In this document: positions 1 through 10,592 of the stretch, in pieces
Layout of the letters: each line of letters begins with the position of its first letter
How positions within the stretch are numbered: position 1 is the first letter of the stretch
Assembly (NCBI RefSeq): GCF_902859765.1
Contig: NZ_CADIJV010000012.1
Coordinates: 1-64,000 of the forward strand
Length of the DNA stretch: 64,000 nucleotides
Direction of reading: 5' to 3'
Source: Achromobacter pulmonis
GTDB lineage: Bacteria > Pseudomonadota > Gammaproteobacteria > Burkholderiales > Burkholderiaceae_B
The notes under the pieces: generated by a model
Told to the model about the DNA's origin: nothing
Database searches by the model: none
What the model saw: only the letters and a program-made list of their open reading frames with translations
Program-made: the position numbers and the translations under genes

Positions 1-920
1 AGGCGCGGCGGCGCCACCGGCGGGCGGGCGCGGGGCCGGCGCAAGCGCGCGTGATAGATGGCGCCGCCGCGCGCATGCACGCGCCCAGCCGCGTCGGGCG
101 CCTGCTCCAGGTCGCCGTCGAACAGGTCCGCATAGCGATAGACGCCCAGCGCCGTGGCCGCCAGGCCGAGGGCCTGCATGGCGCGGCGGTTGGCCCCGAC
201 CAGCAGGTCCCCCTGGAAGGCCAGCAACCCCTCGCCGGGCGTGCCCAGGCCGGAACGGTCGACGTGCAGATGCAGCACCGCGCAGGGTTCATGCGCCGTA
301 TCGAACAACTGGTGTTCGATCAGGTCAACGGCCGCGCGCACCCGCGCCAGCACATCGGGGCGCACCTCGCGCGCCGGGCTGGACAGGTCCAGTACCCCCA
401 GCATGCGGCCTTCGCTGTCGGTGATCGGCACCGCCGCGCAGGTCAGGATGCGGTTCGGCTCGAAGTAGTGTTCGGCGCCGTCGACGATGATAGAGCGGCC
501 TTCCGCCAGCGCGGTGCCGATGGCATTGGTGCCGGCCGCCGCTTCGTCCCATGGGGCGCCGGGCATCAGGGCCACGCGCGAGGCGCGTTGCGCGAAATCG
601 ATGTCGCCGTCGCTGTCCAGCACCAGCCCCTGCGCATCTGACAGGATCACCAGCCCATCGCTGCCGCCCTCGCGGCGCAACAGCGCCATGGCCGGTTCCG
701 ACATGCGCCGCAGGGCTTCGTTGCGCTGGCGCGCCTCGCGCAATTCGGCGGCGGTCATGGGTTCGGCGCGGCGGGCGCCGCGCATGTCGATACCCAGGTC
801 GGCGCAGCGCCGCCAGGAACGCAGGATGGGCTCGGCGACCAGCCCGCCGGGCACCACGCCCTGCTGGTTGAACAGCTGGCGCGCGTGCGTCAGCGATTGC
901 CAACGGGATTGAGTGGCCAT
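1..920 (-). CDS. acoR: AcoR-like sigma54-dependent transcriptional activator, N-terminal part (3' end outside window)
   Basis: About 306 codons are visible, opening with [17 protein letters not shown] and running without a stop to the window edge. The start ATG has GGAGACATGC in front of it. The visible part shows the AcoR pattern: a leader with [14 protein letters not shown], then a GAF-like sensor domain ([22 protein letters not shown] and [23 protein letters not shown]), then the start of a PAS-like stretch ([12 protein letters not shown]). The AAA+ and Fis-type domains lie outside the window. It is divergent from an acetaldehyde dehydrogenase gene that has a consensus sigma54 promoter and an inverted repeat, so it very probably activates that gene. 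The name AcoR is by family resemblance; the real inducer (acetoin, ethanol, acetaldehyde) cannot be read from the sequence. Confidence 0.85.
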   Translation of the reverse strand, partial: MATQSRWQSLTHARQLFNQQGVVPGGLVAEPILRSWRRCADLGIDMRGARRAEPMTAAELREARQRNEALRRMSEPAMALLRREGGSDGLVILSDAQGLVLDSDGDIDFAQRASRVALMPGAPWDEAAAGTNAIGTALAEGRSIIVDGAEHYFEPNRILTCAAVPITDSEGRMLGVLDLSSPAREVRPDVLARVRAAVDLIEHQLFDTAHEPCAVLHLHVDRSGLGTPGEGLLAFQGDLLVGANRRAMQALGLAATALGVYRYADLFDGDLEQAPDAAGRVHARGGAIYHARLRRPRARPPVAPPR

Positions 921-964
921 GCATGTCTCCTTGGACGGTGTTCTGCGACACCTGTTCCGCGACG

Positions 965-983
965 GTGTCGCGAAACGCGACAC
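965..983. promoter_or_regulatory. Perfect inverted repeat, probable activator (UAS) site
   Basis: GTGTCGCG-AAA-CGCGACAC is a perfect 8-bp inverted repeat with a 3-bp spacer. A second, degenerate copy (GGTGTTCTGCGACACC) lies at 937-952. The pair sits about 100-140 bp upstream of the -24/-12 promoter, where enhancer sites of sigma54 activators are expected. Binding by the divergent AcoR-like protein is inferred. Confidence 0.75.
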
Positions 984-1078
984 CCTGGGGCGGCGCCAGA
1001 CCGCCCACGCCCTTGCCGGCGCGTGGAAATGTACTTTCGCACGCGGCACGCGCGCTTGTCCAGCCGCGTCCCCCGACA

Positions 1079-1094
1079 TGGCACGCGGTTTGCT
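1079..1094 (+). promoter_or_regulatory. Sigma54 (-24/-12) promoter of the aldehyde dehydrogenase gene
   Basis: TGGCACG-N4-TTGCT matches the RpoN consensus in every defined position; the GG at 1080-1081 and the GC at 1092-1093 have the required 10-base spacing. Transcription would begin near 1105, leaving a leader of about 40 bases before the ATG. Confidence 0.88.
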
Positions 1095-1147
1095 TGATAC
1101 GAAGCAGGCACCCGACTGCCGTTACACCGATCTATACGGAGACAAGC

Positions 1148-2677
<1,530 letters not shown>

Positions 2678-2702
2678 CCCCCGGGGCAGCGAGGAGCCCA
2701 TC

Positions 2703-3080
2703 ATGCCAGGACCCACTCCCCGCGTGGTCGCCACCGACGCGGCCCGTGCCTTGATCGAGACCCTGCGAGCCAGGCACGGGCCGCTGATGTTCCACCAGTC
2801 CGGCGGCTGCTGCGACGGCAGCTCGCCCATGTGCTATGCGCAGGGCGAGTTCATGGTGGGCGCTTCGGACGTGCTGCTGGGCGATCTGGAGGGTTGCCCG
2901 TTCTACATGGGCGAAGACCAGTTCGCCTACTGGGAGCACACCCAGTTGATCATCGACGCGGTGCCCGGACGCGGCGGCGCCTTTTCGCTCGATAGCGCCG
3001 AAGGCCAGCGCTTTCTGCTGCGTTCCCGGCTGTACTCGGACGAGGAGTGGGCCAACGTGGCGCCGGTCACGCACGGCTGA
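2703..3080 (+). CDS. DUF779 family protein
   Basis: A 125-residue cytoplasmic protein of the DUF779 family, which is commonly encoded right after AcoD/ExaC-type aldehyde dehydrogenases. The conserved Cys-rich core QSGGCCDGSSPMC is at about residues 35-47 and the family block YMGEDQFAYWEHTQL at about 70-84. No signal peptide or membrane segment is visible. It lies 25 bp behind the dehydrogenase, so it is probably in the same sigma54 transcript. The biochemical role is not known; the paired Cys residues could bind a metal or act in redox chemistry, but that is a guess. The following 282 bp up to the convergent isomerase gene hold no convincing gene. Confidence 0.85.
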   Translation: MPGPTPRVVATDAARALIETLRARHGPLMFHQSGGCCDGSSPMCYAQGEFMVGASDVLLGDLEGCPFYMGEDQFAYWEHTQLIIDAVPGRGGAFSLDSAEGQRFLLRSRLYSDEEWANVAPVTHG

Positions 3081-3362
3081 GGCCCCCCCAGGGCGGGCGC
3101 GGCGCGTCAGGGGCGCTGCGGCCCGCCGCCCTTGGCGGCCGGCTCTGCGCCGCCGGACTGCTGCTGCCACTGGAACGAAACGCGACGGATGCGCGCGGCG
3201 CGGAATTGCGTGAACGAACGGCCACCCGGCATGGGTGCGCCGCGAAGCGGACTGCTGCTGTTTTTCATTGCGGATAAAACGTCGAGGAAAAAAGGAACAA
3301 ACGTCCGTAAAGCGGCGATGCCGCCGCCAGGCGATGGCGGCACGGCAATGGCTCGGACGGTT

Positions 3363-4007
3363 TCAGCCGTTGGCCGCGGCCCGGACGCCGACGGCCGCGC
3401 GGCGGGTCCATTCAAGCGCGTCTTCGAGGCGGTCATTGCCCCAGAACATCTCGCCATCGACAAAGAAGGTGGGCGCGCCGAACAGGCCCAGGTTGCGCGC
3501 CTGGTCCACCTGGCGGCGCAACGCCTCTTTGGCGGCCTCGGACTTGCCACGCGCGATCAATGCATCGGCATCGAGCGACAGGCCGGTCAACAGCGTATGC
3601 ACCACGTCCTCGGCCTGGATGTCCTGGTCATGCTGGAAATTGGCGCGGAACACGGCCAGGCAGAAATCGCGGCACCACGGTTCGTCCTGACCCAGCCGCG
3701 CGATGCGGGCGGGCAGCACGCTCATGCGCGGAAACAAACTCGGACGGTGGTAAGGCACGCCGTATTTTTCGGCCAGGCGGGCGATGTCGCGCATCATGTA
3801 GGCGCCCTTGCCAGGAAACAGCCGGAAAGGCGTGTCGTGCCAACCCTGGGCCTGGAAGATCGGCCCCAGCAGGAACGGCCGCAGGTCGACCCGCACGTCA
3901 GCCTGCCTCGCCAAGGCCTCGATGCGCTCGATCGCCAGGTAGCTGTATGGGCTGGCGAAATCGAACCACATCTCGAGGCGGGGCATGGCAGGCAGGGGCG
4001 CATTCAT
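3363..4007 (-). CDS. 2-hydroxychromene-2-carboxylate isomerase family (DsbA-like fold)
   Basis: A 214-residue protein of the kappa-class GST/DsbA-like family. The opening LEMWFDFASPYSYLAIERIEAL carries the conserved active-site region with Ser in place of the DsbA CxxC, and NLGLFGAPTFFVDGEMFWGNDRLE is the cis-Pro block near the C-terminus. Known members isomerise 2-hydroxychromene-2-carboxylate in naphthalene breakdown or act as glutathione-dependent isomerases; no aromatic ring-cleavage genes are nearby, so the substrate is open. Its ATG overlaps the stop of the upstream DUF2917 gene (ATGA), which suggests translational coupling. Confidence 0.85.
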   Translation of the reverse strand: MNAPLPAMPRLEMWFDFASPYSYLAIERIEALARQADVRVDLRPFLLGPIFQAQGWHDTPFRLFPGKGAYMMRDIARLAEKYGVPYHRPSLFPRMSVLPARIARLGQDEPWCRDFCLAVFRANFQHDQDIQAEDVVHTLLTGLSLDADALIARGKSEAAKEALRRQVDQARNLGLFGAPTFFVDGEMFWGNDRLEDALEWTRRAAVGVRAAANG

Positions 4008-4243
4008 GACAAAAGCTCCAACGACGGGGAAACCCGGGATATCAGGGCGACCTGCGCTTGCGGCAGGCCGCTGAGGACGACGTCGCGATTGCTGGCCACG
4101 ATGATGGACTCGCCGGCTTGCAGCACGCTGTCATCGCGGCACCGATACTCGGACATCCAGACCGTGCCGGCATGACAGACGATGCGAACCCCCGAGGCGC
4201 GCCTGAGCAGCATAGTCGAACCCTGGGCCAAACGGAATGACAT
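4004..4243 (-). CDS. DUF2917 family protein
   Basis: A small protein (79 residues from the chosen start; up to 103 if the upstream ATG at 4315 is used) resembling DUF2917: a single-stranded beta-type domain beginning FRLAQGSTMLLRRASG and continuing VRIVCHAGTVWMSEYRCRDDSVLQAGESIIV. I prefer the start at MSFRLAQG because the conserved family region begins there; no strong ribosome binding site decides it. The stop overlaps the isomerase start. A LysR gene is divergent. Such proteins often neighbour LysR genes, and the function is unknown. Confidence 0.65.
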   Translation of the reverse strand: MSFRLAQGSTMLLRRASGVRIVCHAGTVWMSEYRCRDDSVLQAGESIIVASNRDVVLSGLPQAQVALISRVSPSLELLS

Positions 4244-4415
4244 TCCCGCAGTGCAACATATTCGGATCATGGCGCAACCCCCCGCCGCGATGGCGGCCAT
4301 CATGGCGGGCGTCATCGGCTTGCCACCGCTTCACCCGTCGTCTGAGTCATATTGGACGCCGCAGGCGTTATATTGCTCAAGCGACATTTCCGCCGCATAC
4401 GCATGAGTTTTACGA

Positions 4416-5345
4416 ATGTCATACCCCTTGGCCAAACTCCCTCCGCTTGACCTGGTGCGCGGCTTCGTCGCCGTCGGCCGCCGCATGAGCATCACGTTGG
4501 CGGCTCAGGACCTGCACGTGACACAGTCGGCGGTCAGCCGGCAGATCCGGGCGCTGGAGGCCCATCTGGGCGTGCCGCTGCTGGTGCGGGGCTTTCGCAG
4601 CGTCTCGTTCACCTCCGAGGGCGCGCAACTGTTCCGGATGGCCGACACCTGGCTGAGCCAGCTGGGCGATCTGACCGAACAACTGCGCGCGCCGGAACGC
4701 CGCACGCCGGTCACGGTCACCACCACCATCGGCGTGGCGTCGCTCTGGCTGCTGCCGCGGCTGGGGGACTTCCAGGCGGCCTATCCGAATATCGACGTGC
4801 GCGTGGCAGCCGACAACCGGGTCATCGACATCGACCGCGAAAGCGTCGACATCGCCATCCGCTACAGCCTGCGCGACACGGTGCCGGACGGCGCTATCTG
4901 GCTGTTCGGCGAATCCGTGGTGCCGGTGGCCCACCCCTCGCTCCAGGCGCGCGCCCTGGACGCGCGCGAATTGCAGCGCCACGTACTGCTCGAATTCGAC
5001 GATCCCACCCGGCCCTGGCTGCAATGGTCGGAATGGCTCAATGCGCGCGGCCTGGGCCGGGTGCGGCCCAAAGGCATGCTGCGCTTCAACCAGTACGACC
5101 AGATCGTGCACGCGGCGCTGGCCGGCCACGGCATCGCGCTGGGACGGCTGGCGTTGATCGCGCCGATGCTGGCGGACCGCCGCCTGGTCACGGTGGGGGG
5201 CCAACCGGCAGACGCCACCGAACACGCCTACTGGCTGGTGCGCAACGCCCGCCGCAGCACGCCCGATGCCGAGATCGTGACGCGCTGGCTGGTGCAGCAA
5301 GCCACGGCCACGGCGCCGCTGCTGACACCGGAATCGGACCGATAA
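4416..5345 (+). CDS. LysR family transcriptional regulator (GcvA-like)
   Basis: A 309-residue LysR-type regulator. The winged helix-turn-helix occupies about residues 10-68 (SITLAAQDLHVTQSAVSRQIRALEAHLGVPLLVR is the core), followed by a linker helix and a periplasmic-binding-like effector domain opening with VTVTTTIGVASLWLLPRLGDFQAAYPNIDV, the GcvA-subgroup pattern. It is divergent from the DUF2917/isomerase pair, so it probably regulates those genes and itself from the 172-bp gap. The effector cannot be told from sequence. Confidence 0.9.
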   Translation: MSYPLAKLPPLDLVRGFVAVGRRMSITLAAQDLHVTQSAVSRQIRALEAHLGVPLLVRGFRSVSFTSEGAQLFRMADTWLSQLGDLTEQLRAPERRTPVTVTTTIGVASLWLLPRLGDFQAAYPNIDVRVAADNRVIDIDRESVDIAIRYSLRDTVPDGAIWLFGESVVPVAHPSLQARALDARELQRHVLLEFDDPTRPWLQWSEWLNARGLGRVRPKGMLRFNQYDQIVHAALAGHGIALGRLALIAPMLADRRLVTVGGQPADATEHAYWLVRNARRSTPDAEIVTRWLVQQATATAPLLTPESDR

Positions 5346-5511
5346 ATACCGATATCCGCCCGCGCGCCAACATTGTCGGACTGACAGACCCGGCCTCTCC
5401 CTGGGCGGCACGCTACAAGTTCTATACAAACCTTCATAGATTCGCGCCTCCCCTGCGGTAGATTGCGGCCTGCATAGCCCGCATCGATCCGAACTCCCCC
5501 TGCGAATGCCC

Positions 5512-5561
5512 CCCGCGCCCCCCTGTCGGGCGCGGGTCCGTTGCCGCCGTTTTCCGGCGGC
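5512..5561 (+). other. Two stem-loops in the leader of the sulfatase gene
   Basis: A 9-bp stem (5512-5520 with 5528-5536, CCCGCGCCC paired with GGGCGCGGG) is followed by a 7-bp stem (5543-5549 with 5555-5561, GCCGCCG paired with CGGCGGC around TTTTC). They lie just before the chosen ATG and inside the longest possible reading frame, which argues for the later start. They may end transcription from the upstream LysR gene or act as a leader structure. Confidence 0.5.
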
Positions 5562-5580
5562 TTCCCCGCCTTTTCTCTTC

Positions 5581-7653
5581 ATGGCGCAGATGAAGCTCTT
5601 CCGTTCCGCCGACGCCTGGCAAACCTGGTTTCTCAATTTCCAACGTTCCTTTCTGATCCTGCTGGCGCCGTGGCTGGTGTCGGTACTCGCGCAGGGCGCC
5701 GGCCGCGCCTACCTGCTGGCCGCGTATGCGCCTCCCGGCGCCTACGCGGCGCTGACGCAGGACATCAACCGCACGCTGCTGGTCGGCCTGCTGTTCGACA
5801 TCAAGGTCGCGGCGATCGCGTTCGCGGCGCCGCTGCTGGCGGCGCTGGTGCTGGCGGCCCGCCCGGCGATGCAGGCCCGGTGGCTGCGCTGCCTGCCGGG
5901 CCTGGGCGCCGTGCTGGCAACCCTGTTCGCCGCCAGCACGGTGGTCAGCGTGTACTACTTCGCCACCTTTTCGCGCTCGATCGACATCTTCGTGTTCGGC
6001 CTGATGGACGACGACACCCACGCCATCCTGGTGACGCTGTGGCACGGCTATCCGGTGTTGCGGACCCTGGCGTTGCTGGCGGCGGTGCTGGGCGCCACCT
6101 ACTGGCTGGCGCGCCGCTGGGGCGCCGGGGTCCTGCGCGCGCGACTGGCACGGCGCGGCCTGGCGCACAGCGCGGCGCGGCTGGCGCTGATCCTCGGCCT
6201 CACCGTGCTGGCCTGCCGCGGCTCGCTCGGCACCTTCCCGCTCAACAAGGACGACGCCGGCATCTCGTCGCTGCGCCTGCTCAACGATATTGCGCCCAAT
6301 GGCATTTCGGCGTTCTTCTGGGCATTGTCCGAGCGCGGCAACGACAAACGCTTCACGCCGGTCAGCGACGATGAGGGCGCGCAACTGTACCAGCGCTTCC
6401 TGGGCCGCCCCGGCCATGGCCTGCAGCCCTTCATGGCCAGCACCGGCGCCAATCCGCAGGCCCGCGACCAGCCTCCCCATGTCGTGCTGCAGGTGATGGA
6501 GAGCATGGGGCATCACATGGCCATGTACGACCTGCCCGGCCGCGACCTGCTCGGCGCACTGCGGCCGCATTGGCGGCAGGACTGGCGCTTCGACCGCTTC
6601 CTGTCCGAAGGCAACGGCACCATCGATTCACTCAGCCGCCTGCTGGTGCGCAGCCCGGTGCCGGCCATCAGCCAATCGTCGGCGGCCCACGCCGACTTCG
6701 CAAGCAATGCCTTCACGCCCTTCCTGGCGCGCGGCTACCGGGTGGTGTTCGTCACCTCGGGCGCGGCCACCTGGCGCAACCTGGGGCGCTTTGCCAGCCA
6801 TCTGGGCGCGCACGAATTCGCCGACCAACTGACCCTGAAACAGCGCTATCCCGAGGCCCGGCCGGGCGCCTGGGGCGTGCCGGACGAATACATGTTCCGC
6901 TATATCGCCGAGCGGCTGGCGCGGGCCGACCGCGATGGCGAACGGCTGTTCATCGTCGCCCTGTCCACGACCCACCATCCGCCTTTCCTGGTGCCCGAGG
7001 GCGGCCAGCGCGGCGGCCTGGACCTGCGCGATATCGAGCGGCTGCCCTACTACGCCCACTGGTCGGGCCTGGAGGATGCGTTCGACACCTTGCGCTATGC
7101 CAATGACCAATTGGGCCGCTTCCTGACCGGCTTGAAAAGCTCGCCCCAGGGCGCCCGCACCATCGTCGCCGTCACTGGCGACCACAACATCCTGGGCGTC
7201 GACTATGCCCGGGAGACCGATGCCGCGCTGGCGCACGCGGTGCCCTTCTATCTGTACGTGCCGGCCGCCTATCGCGGGCAGTCGACCTACGATCCCTCGC
7301 GGCCGGGCAGCCACAAGGACATCCTGCCGACGCTGTATCACCTGAGCCTGCCGGACACGCCATACTTCCGCAGCGGCTGCGACCTGCTGGCCGCGCGGCC
7401 CGATCCGCAATGGTGCTTCGGCTTCAACAACCCGCGCCTGCTGATCACGCGCGATGGCGCCTACCGCAGCGACCGGCAGGGCCGCATCCTGCCATGGGCC
7501 GCGCAGACGGGCCTGGCACTGGCCGCCGAGCAAGCGGCAACGCCGGCCCAGGCGGCCGAACAGGCCCGGCTCGACGCCTATGCCCCTTTGCTGCAATGGC
7601 AGATCAATTATCAGGTGCAGCACCAGGCGTCATTGCGGCCTGACCGGCCCTGA
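5581..7653 (+). CDS. LTA-synthase-like membrane sulfatase (alkaline phosphatase superfamily)
   Basis: About 690 residues from the preferred ATG (MAQMKLFRSADAW); an in-frame ATG 25 codons upstream is less likely because two hairpins intervene. The N-terminal third holds about five membrane segments (LILLAPWLVSVLAQ, VAAIAFAAPLLAALVLAA, LGAVLATLFAASTVVSVYYFA, TLALLAAVLGATYWLA, LALILGLTVLACRG). A sulfatase domain follows from HVVLQVMESMG, with GNGTIDSLSRLL carrying the likely Thr nucleophile and VTGDHN plus GSHKDILPTLYH as the metal-binding blocks. Relatives transfer glycerol-phosphate or phosphoethanolamine groups onto envelope polymers, or cut such groups. Here it stands alone, convergent with selD, so the acceptor is unknown. 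Confidence 0.8.
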   Translation: MAQMKLFRSADAWQTWFLNFQRSFLILLAPWLVSVLAQGAGRAYLLAAYAPPGAYAALTQDINRTLLVGLLFDIKVAAIAFAAPLLAALVLAARPAMQARWLRCLPGLGAVLATLFAASTVVSVYYFATFSRSIDIFVFGLMDDDTHAILVTLWHGYPVLRTLALLAAVLGATYWLARRWGAGVLRARLARRGLAHSAARLALILGLTVLACRGSLGTFPLNKDDAGISSLRLLNDIAPNGISAFFWALSERGNDKRFTPVSDDEGAQLYQRFLGRPGHGLQPFMASTGANPQARDQPPHVVLQVMESMGHHMAMYDLPGRDLLGALRPHWRQDWRFDRFLSEGNGTIDSLSRLLVRSPVPAISQSSAAHADFASNAFTPFLARGYRVVFVTSGAATWRNLGRFASHLGAHEFADQLTLKQRYPEARPGAWGVPDEYMFRYIAERLARADRDGERLFIVALSTTHHPPFLVPEGGQRGGLDLRDIERLPYYAHWSGLEDAFDTLRYANDQLGRFLTGLKSSPQGARTIVAVTGDHNILGVDYARETDAALAHAVPFYLYVPAAYRGQSTYDPSRPGSHKDILPTLYHLSLPDTPYFRSGCDLLAARPDPQWCFGFNNPRLLITRDGAYRSDRQGRILPWAAQTGLALAAEQAATPAQAAEQARLDAYAPLLQWQINYQVQHQASLRPDRP

Positions 7654-7680
7654 GACGGCCGGGGCGGCAACGCAGGCGGG

Positions 7681-8742
7681 CTAGTCGACGCGCACCAGCG
7701 CCTCGCCCGCGCACATCTCGCCGACGACGGCGGCATCGGCGAAGCCCTGCTGGCGGAACAGGTCCAGCACCGCCGGCGCCGCTTCGGGCGTGCAGGCCAC
7801 CAACAGCCCTCCGGAGGTCTGCGGATCGGTCAGCAGGGCGCGCTCGGTATCGGTGACATCCGCGCCCAGCCGGATCGAGGCGCCGTACGAGGCCCAGTTG
7901 CGGCCCGATGCGCCCGTGATCACGCCATCGGCGGCCAAGGCGCGCACGCCCGGCAACCACGGTAGCGCCTCGCGCCGCAAGGTCGCCGTCAGCCCCGCGC
8001 CGCGCGCCATCTCCAGCGCATGGCCCAGCAGGCCGAAACCGGTGACGTCGGTGATGGCGTGCACGCCATCCATCGCCGCCAACGCCGCGCCGGGGCGGTT
8101 CAGGCGCGTGGTGGTGTCGATCATCACGCGGTAGCCGTCCGCATCCAGCCGGTTCTTCTTCAAGGCCGCCGACAGGATGCCTACCCCCAATCCCTTGCCC
8201 AGCACCAGCACATCGCCGGCGCGCGCGTCCGCATTGCGCTTGATGCGGTCCGGATGCACCAGCCCCATCGCCGCCAGGCCGTAGATCGGCTCGACCGAAT
8301 CGATGCTGTGGCCGCCCGCGACCGGGATGCCGGCATCCCGGCAGACCGACTCGCCGCCGCGCAGGATATCGGCGATGACCGCGTGCGGCAGCACGTTGAT
8401 CGGCATGCCGACAATCGCCAGCGCCATGATCGGCGTGCCGCCCATGGCGTACACGTCCGACAGCGCGTTGGTGGCGGCGATGCGGCCGAAATCGTAGGGA
8501 TCGTCGACGATCGGCATGAAGAAGTCGGTGGTCGCGATCAGCGCCTGCTCGTCGTTGAGGCGGTAGACGGCAGCATCATCGGCGGTTTCGGTACCCACCA
8601 GCAGGCCGGGGTAGGCGGTAGCCGGCCCACAGCGCGCCAGCAGCTGCGACAGCACGCCGGGCGCGATCTTGCAGCCGCAGCCGCCGCCATGCGATAACGA
8701 AGTCAAGCGCGGCACCGCCGCGGACGCTGCATCCTGGGTCAT
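7681..8742 (-). CDS. selD: Selenide, water dikinase
   Basis: Predicted 353-residue enzyme making selenophosphate from selenide and ATP, the selenium donor for tRNA-Sec. The start ([20 protein letters not shown]) has GGAGAGACC in front. The active-site loop GGGCGCK puts Cys22 and Lys25 at the catalytic pair, so this is the Cys form and not a selenoprotein. Other blocks are typical: [53 protein letters not shown] and DPQTSGGLL. It is separate from the selAB/selC unit, with two unrelated genes on the other strand in between, so it must be transcribed on its own. Confidence 0.97.
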   Translation of the reverse strand: MTQDAASAAVPRLTSLSHGGGCGCKIAPGVLSQLLARCGPATAYPGLLVGTETADDAAVYRLNDEQALIATTDFFMPIVDDPYDFGRIAATNALSDVYAMGGTPIMALAIVGMPINVLPHAVIADILRGGESVCRDAGIPVAGGHSIDSVEPIYGLAAMGLVHPDRIKRNADARAGDVLVLGKGLGVGILSAALKKNRLDADGYRVMIDTTTRLNRPGAALAAMDGVHAITDVTGFGLLGHALEMARGAGLTATLRREALPWLPGVRALAADGVITGASGRNWASYGASIRLGADVTDTERALLTDPQTSGGLLVACTPEAAPAVLDLFRQQGFADAAVVGEMCAGEALVRVD

Positions 8743-8884
8743 GTCGGTCTCTCCGTAGGGGATGGGAAAAGGATAGCACCGCGCCCCCAAATAGCCCTAT
8801 GATGAGCCAAGCAGCAGGCAGCAACGGACGGCCGCCCGCCACCGGGCGCACCGACAGCCAACATTCACCACGCGTGAGGGCTTC

Positions 8885-9982
8885 ATGGACCGCCGACACT
8901 TTCTCCGTTTCTCGGGCGCCCTGTGCGCCACCCAAGCGGCCTTGCCCCTGGCCGCGCGCGCCGCGCAGGCGCCTGTGGACGCCGGTTGGCGTACCTTCGA
9001 ATTGACCACCCTGGTCCGCCTCCAGGACCCCGGCGCCCAGGCCCGCATCTGGATTCCCGTGCCCTATGCCACCGACACCGACTACCAGCGCGGCGTGCAG
9101 AGCGCCTGGCTGGTCAGCGGTGGCGGCGAGGCGCAGTTGGTGCAGGCGCCCGGCTACGATGTGCGGATGCTGGCGGTGCAATGGCCCGACGCCCAGGCGC
9201 CGCGCGAGGTCAAAGTCACCAGCCGATTCCAGACCCGCAACCGGCGCGTCGACCTGACCCGACCGTCCCCGGGCGCGCCGCGCGAAAGCGCCGCCACCCT
9301 GCGTGAATTCCTCAGGCCCACCGCTTTGCTGCCGACCGACGGCATCGTCAAAAGCACCGCCGACCGCATCACCGCAGGCCACCAGGGCGCCCTGGCGCGC
9401 GCTCGCGCCCTCTATGACTGGGTGGTCGCCAACACCTGCCGCACCGCCGCCACCCCGGGCTGCGGCACCGGCGACGTGCGCTACATGCTCACCGCCAACG
9501 ACCTGAACGGCAAATGCGCCGACATCAACGCGCTGTTCGTCGCCCTGGCGCGCGCGGCCGGCATCCCTGCCCGCGATGCCTACGGGCTGCGCGTGGCCAA
9601 CTCGCAGCTTGGCTTCAAGAGCCTAGGCAAAGCCGGCGACGTGACAAAGGCGCAGCATTGCCGCGCCGAGTTCTACGCCGACGGCTACGGCTGGATCCCG
9701 GTCGACCCGGCCGACGTGCGCAAGGTCATGCTGGAAGAACCGCCCGGCGACCTGCCCGCCACCGACGCGCGCGTGCGTGCCGCCCGCGTCATGCTGTTCG
9801 GCGCCTGGGAAATGAACTGGGTGGCCTACAACCACGGCCACGACGTCGCCCTGCCCGGCACCGCCCACGGTCCCATCCCGTTCCTGATGTACCCCAACGG
9901 CGAAACCGCCGACGGCCGCCTCGACAGCCTCGACCCCGACAGCTTCCGCTACACCCTGAGCGCGCGCCAGCTAGCCACGTGA
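8885..9982 (+). CDS. Exported transglutaminase-like (papain fold) protein
   Basis: A 365-residue protein with a Tat-like leader (MDRRHFLRFSGALCATQAALPLAARA). The C-terminal half carries a transglutaminase core: NGKCADINALFVALARAAGIPARDAYGLRVA holds the catalytic Cys, QHCRAEFYADGYGWIPVDPADV holds the His and Asp. The middle part resembles the N-terminal beta domain of bacterial transglutaminase-like proteins. It is followed after 15 bp by a thioredoxin-like gene, so the two probably form an operon acting in the periplasm. Substrate unknown: proteolysis or amide bond formation are both possible. Confidence 0.82.
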   Translation: MDRRHFLRFSGALCATQAALPLAARAAQAPVDAGWRTFELTTLVRLQDPGAQARIWIPVPYATDTDYQRGVQSAWLVSGGGEAQLVQAPGYDVRMLAVQWPDAQAPREVKVTSRFQTRNRRVDLTRPSPGAPRESAATLREFLRPTALLPTDGIVKSTADRITAGHQGALARARALYDWVVANTCRTAATPGCGTGDVRYMLTANDLNGKCADINALFVALARAAGIPARDAYGLRVANSQLGFKSLGKAGDVTKAQHCRAEFYADGYGWIPVDPADVRKVMLEEPPGDLPATDARVRAARVMLFGAWEMNWVAYNHGHDVALPGTAHGPIPFLMYPNGETADGRLDSLDPDSFRYTLSARQLAT

Positions 9983-9997
9983 CCCGGCGGCGTCGCC

Positions 9998-10549
9998 ATG
10001 GCCAGCCGCCGCCTGCTCCTGCAATCCGCCCTGTCGCTGGCGGCGCTGCCCGCCTGGGCCCGCGCCGCCGCCAGCGACAGCGCCCTGAAGGCTGCCACCG
10101 GCCCCGACTGGGCGCCCTGGACCCTGCCCACCCCGCCTCTGGTCCTGCCAGACCTCTCGGGGCGCGAACAGAAACTTGCCGCCTGGCGCGGCAATGTCGT
10201 CATCGTCAGCTTCTGGGCCACCTGGTGCGATCCCTGCCGCGACGAAATCCCCCTCATGTCCGCCATGGCCAAACGCCACCGCGAAGAAGGCCTGCGCCTG
10301 GTCGCCGTCAACGTTGGCGAAGCCCTGGGAAAAATCACCACCTTTCTGGCCAAATGGCCCATCGCCGGCACCGTCCTGCACGACCGCAACAGCACGACCT
10401 CAAGGAAATGGAACGCCGCAGGCCTGCCCGCCAACTATCTGGTCGACCGCAGCGGCAGCATCCGCCACTGGCATCTCGGCGCCCTTGACTGGCAGGCCGA
10501 GAACATCAACCGCGTCGTCACCAGGATGTTGCGCGCGGCGCCGCGCTGA
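9998..10549 (+). CDS. TlpA-like periplasmic thioredoxin-fold protein
   Basis: A 183-residue protein with an export leader (MASRRLLLQSALSLAALPAWARA) and a TlpA/ResA-like thioredoxin domain: VVIVSFWATWCDPCRDEIPLM contains the WCDPC redox motif and GLPANYLVDRSGSIR the cis-Pro region. It probably reduces or isomerises a periplasmic thiol, perhaps keeping the catalytic Cys of the transglutaminase-like partner reduced; that link is inferred only from the 15-bp spacing. The two genes lie between selD and selC but run on the opposite strand. Confidence 0.88.
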   Translation: MASRRLLLQSALSLAALPAWARAAASDSALKAATGPDWAPWTLPTPPLVLPDLSGREQKLAAWRGNVVIVSFWATWCDPCRDEIPLMSAMAKRHREEGLRLVAVNVGEALGKITTFLAKWPIAGTVLHDRNSTTSRKWNAAGLPANYLVDRSGSIRHWHLGALDWQAENINRVVTRMLRAAPR

Positions 10550-10592
10550 CGCCAGCGCGATGGCAGAACCGGGGACCGCCCGCGAGAAAGAT

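Noticed and set aside
3107-3267. Small minus-strand ORF in the gap behind DUF779 (MKNSSSPLRGAPMPGG)
   Set aside because: No ribosome binding site, no family resemblance and low-complexity Arg/Gly-rich composition.
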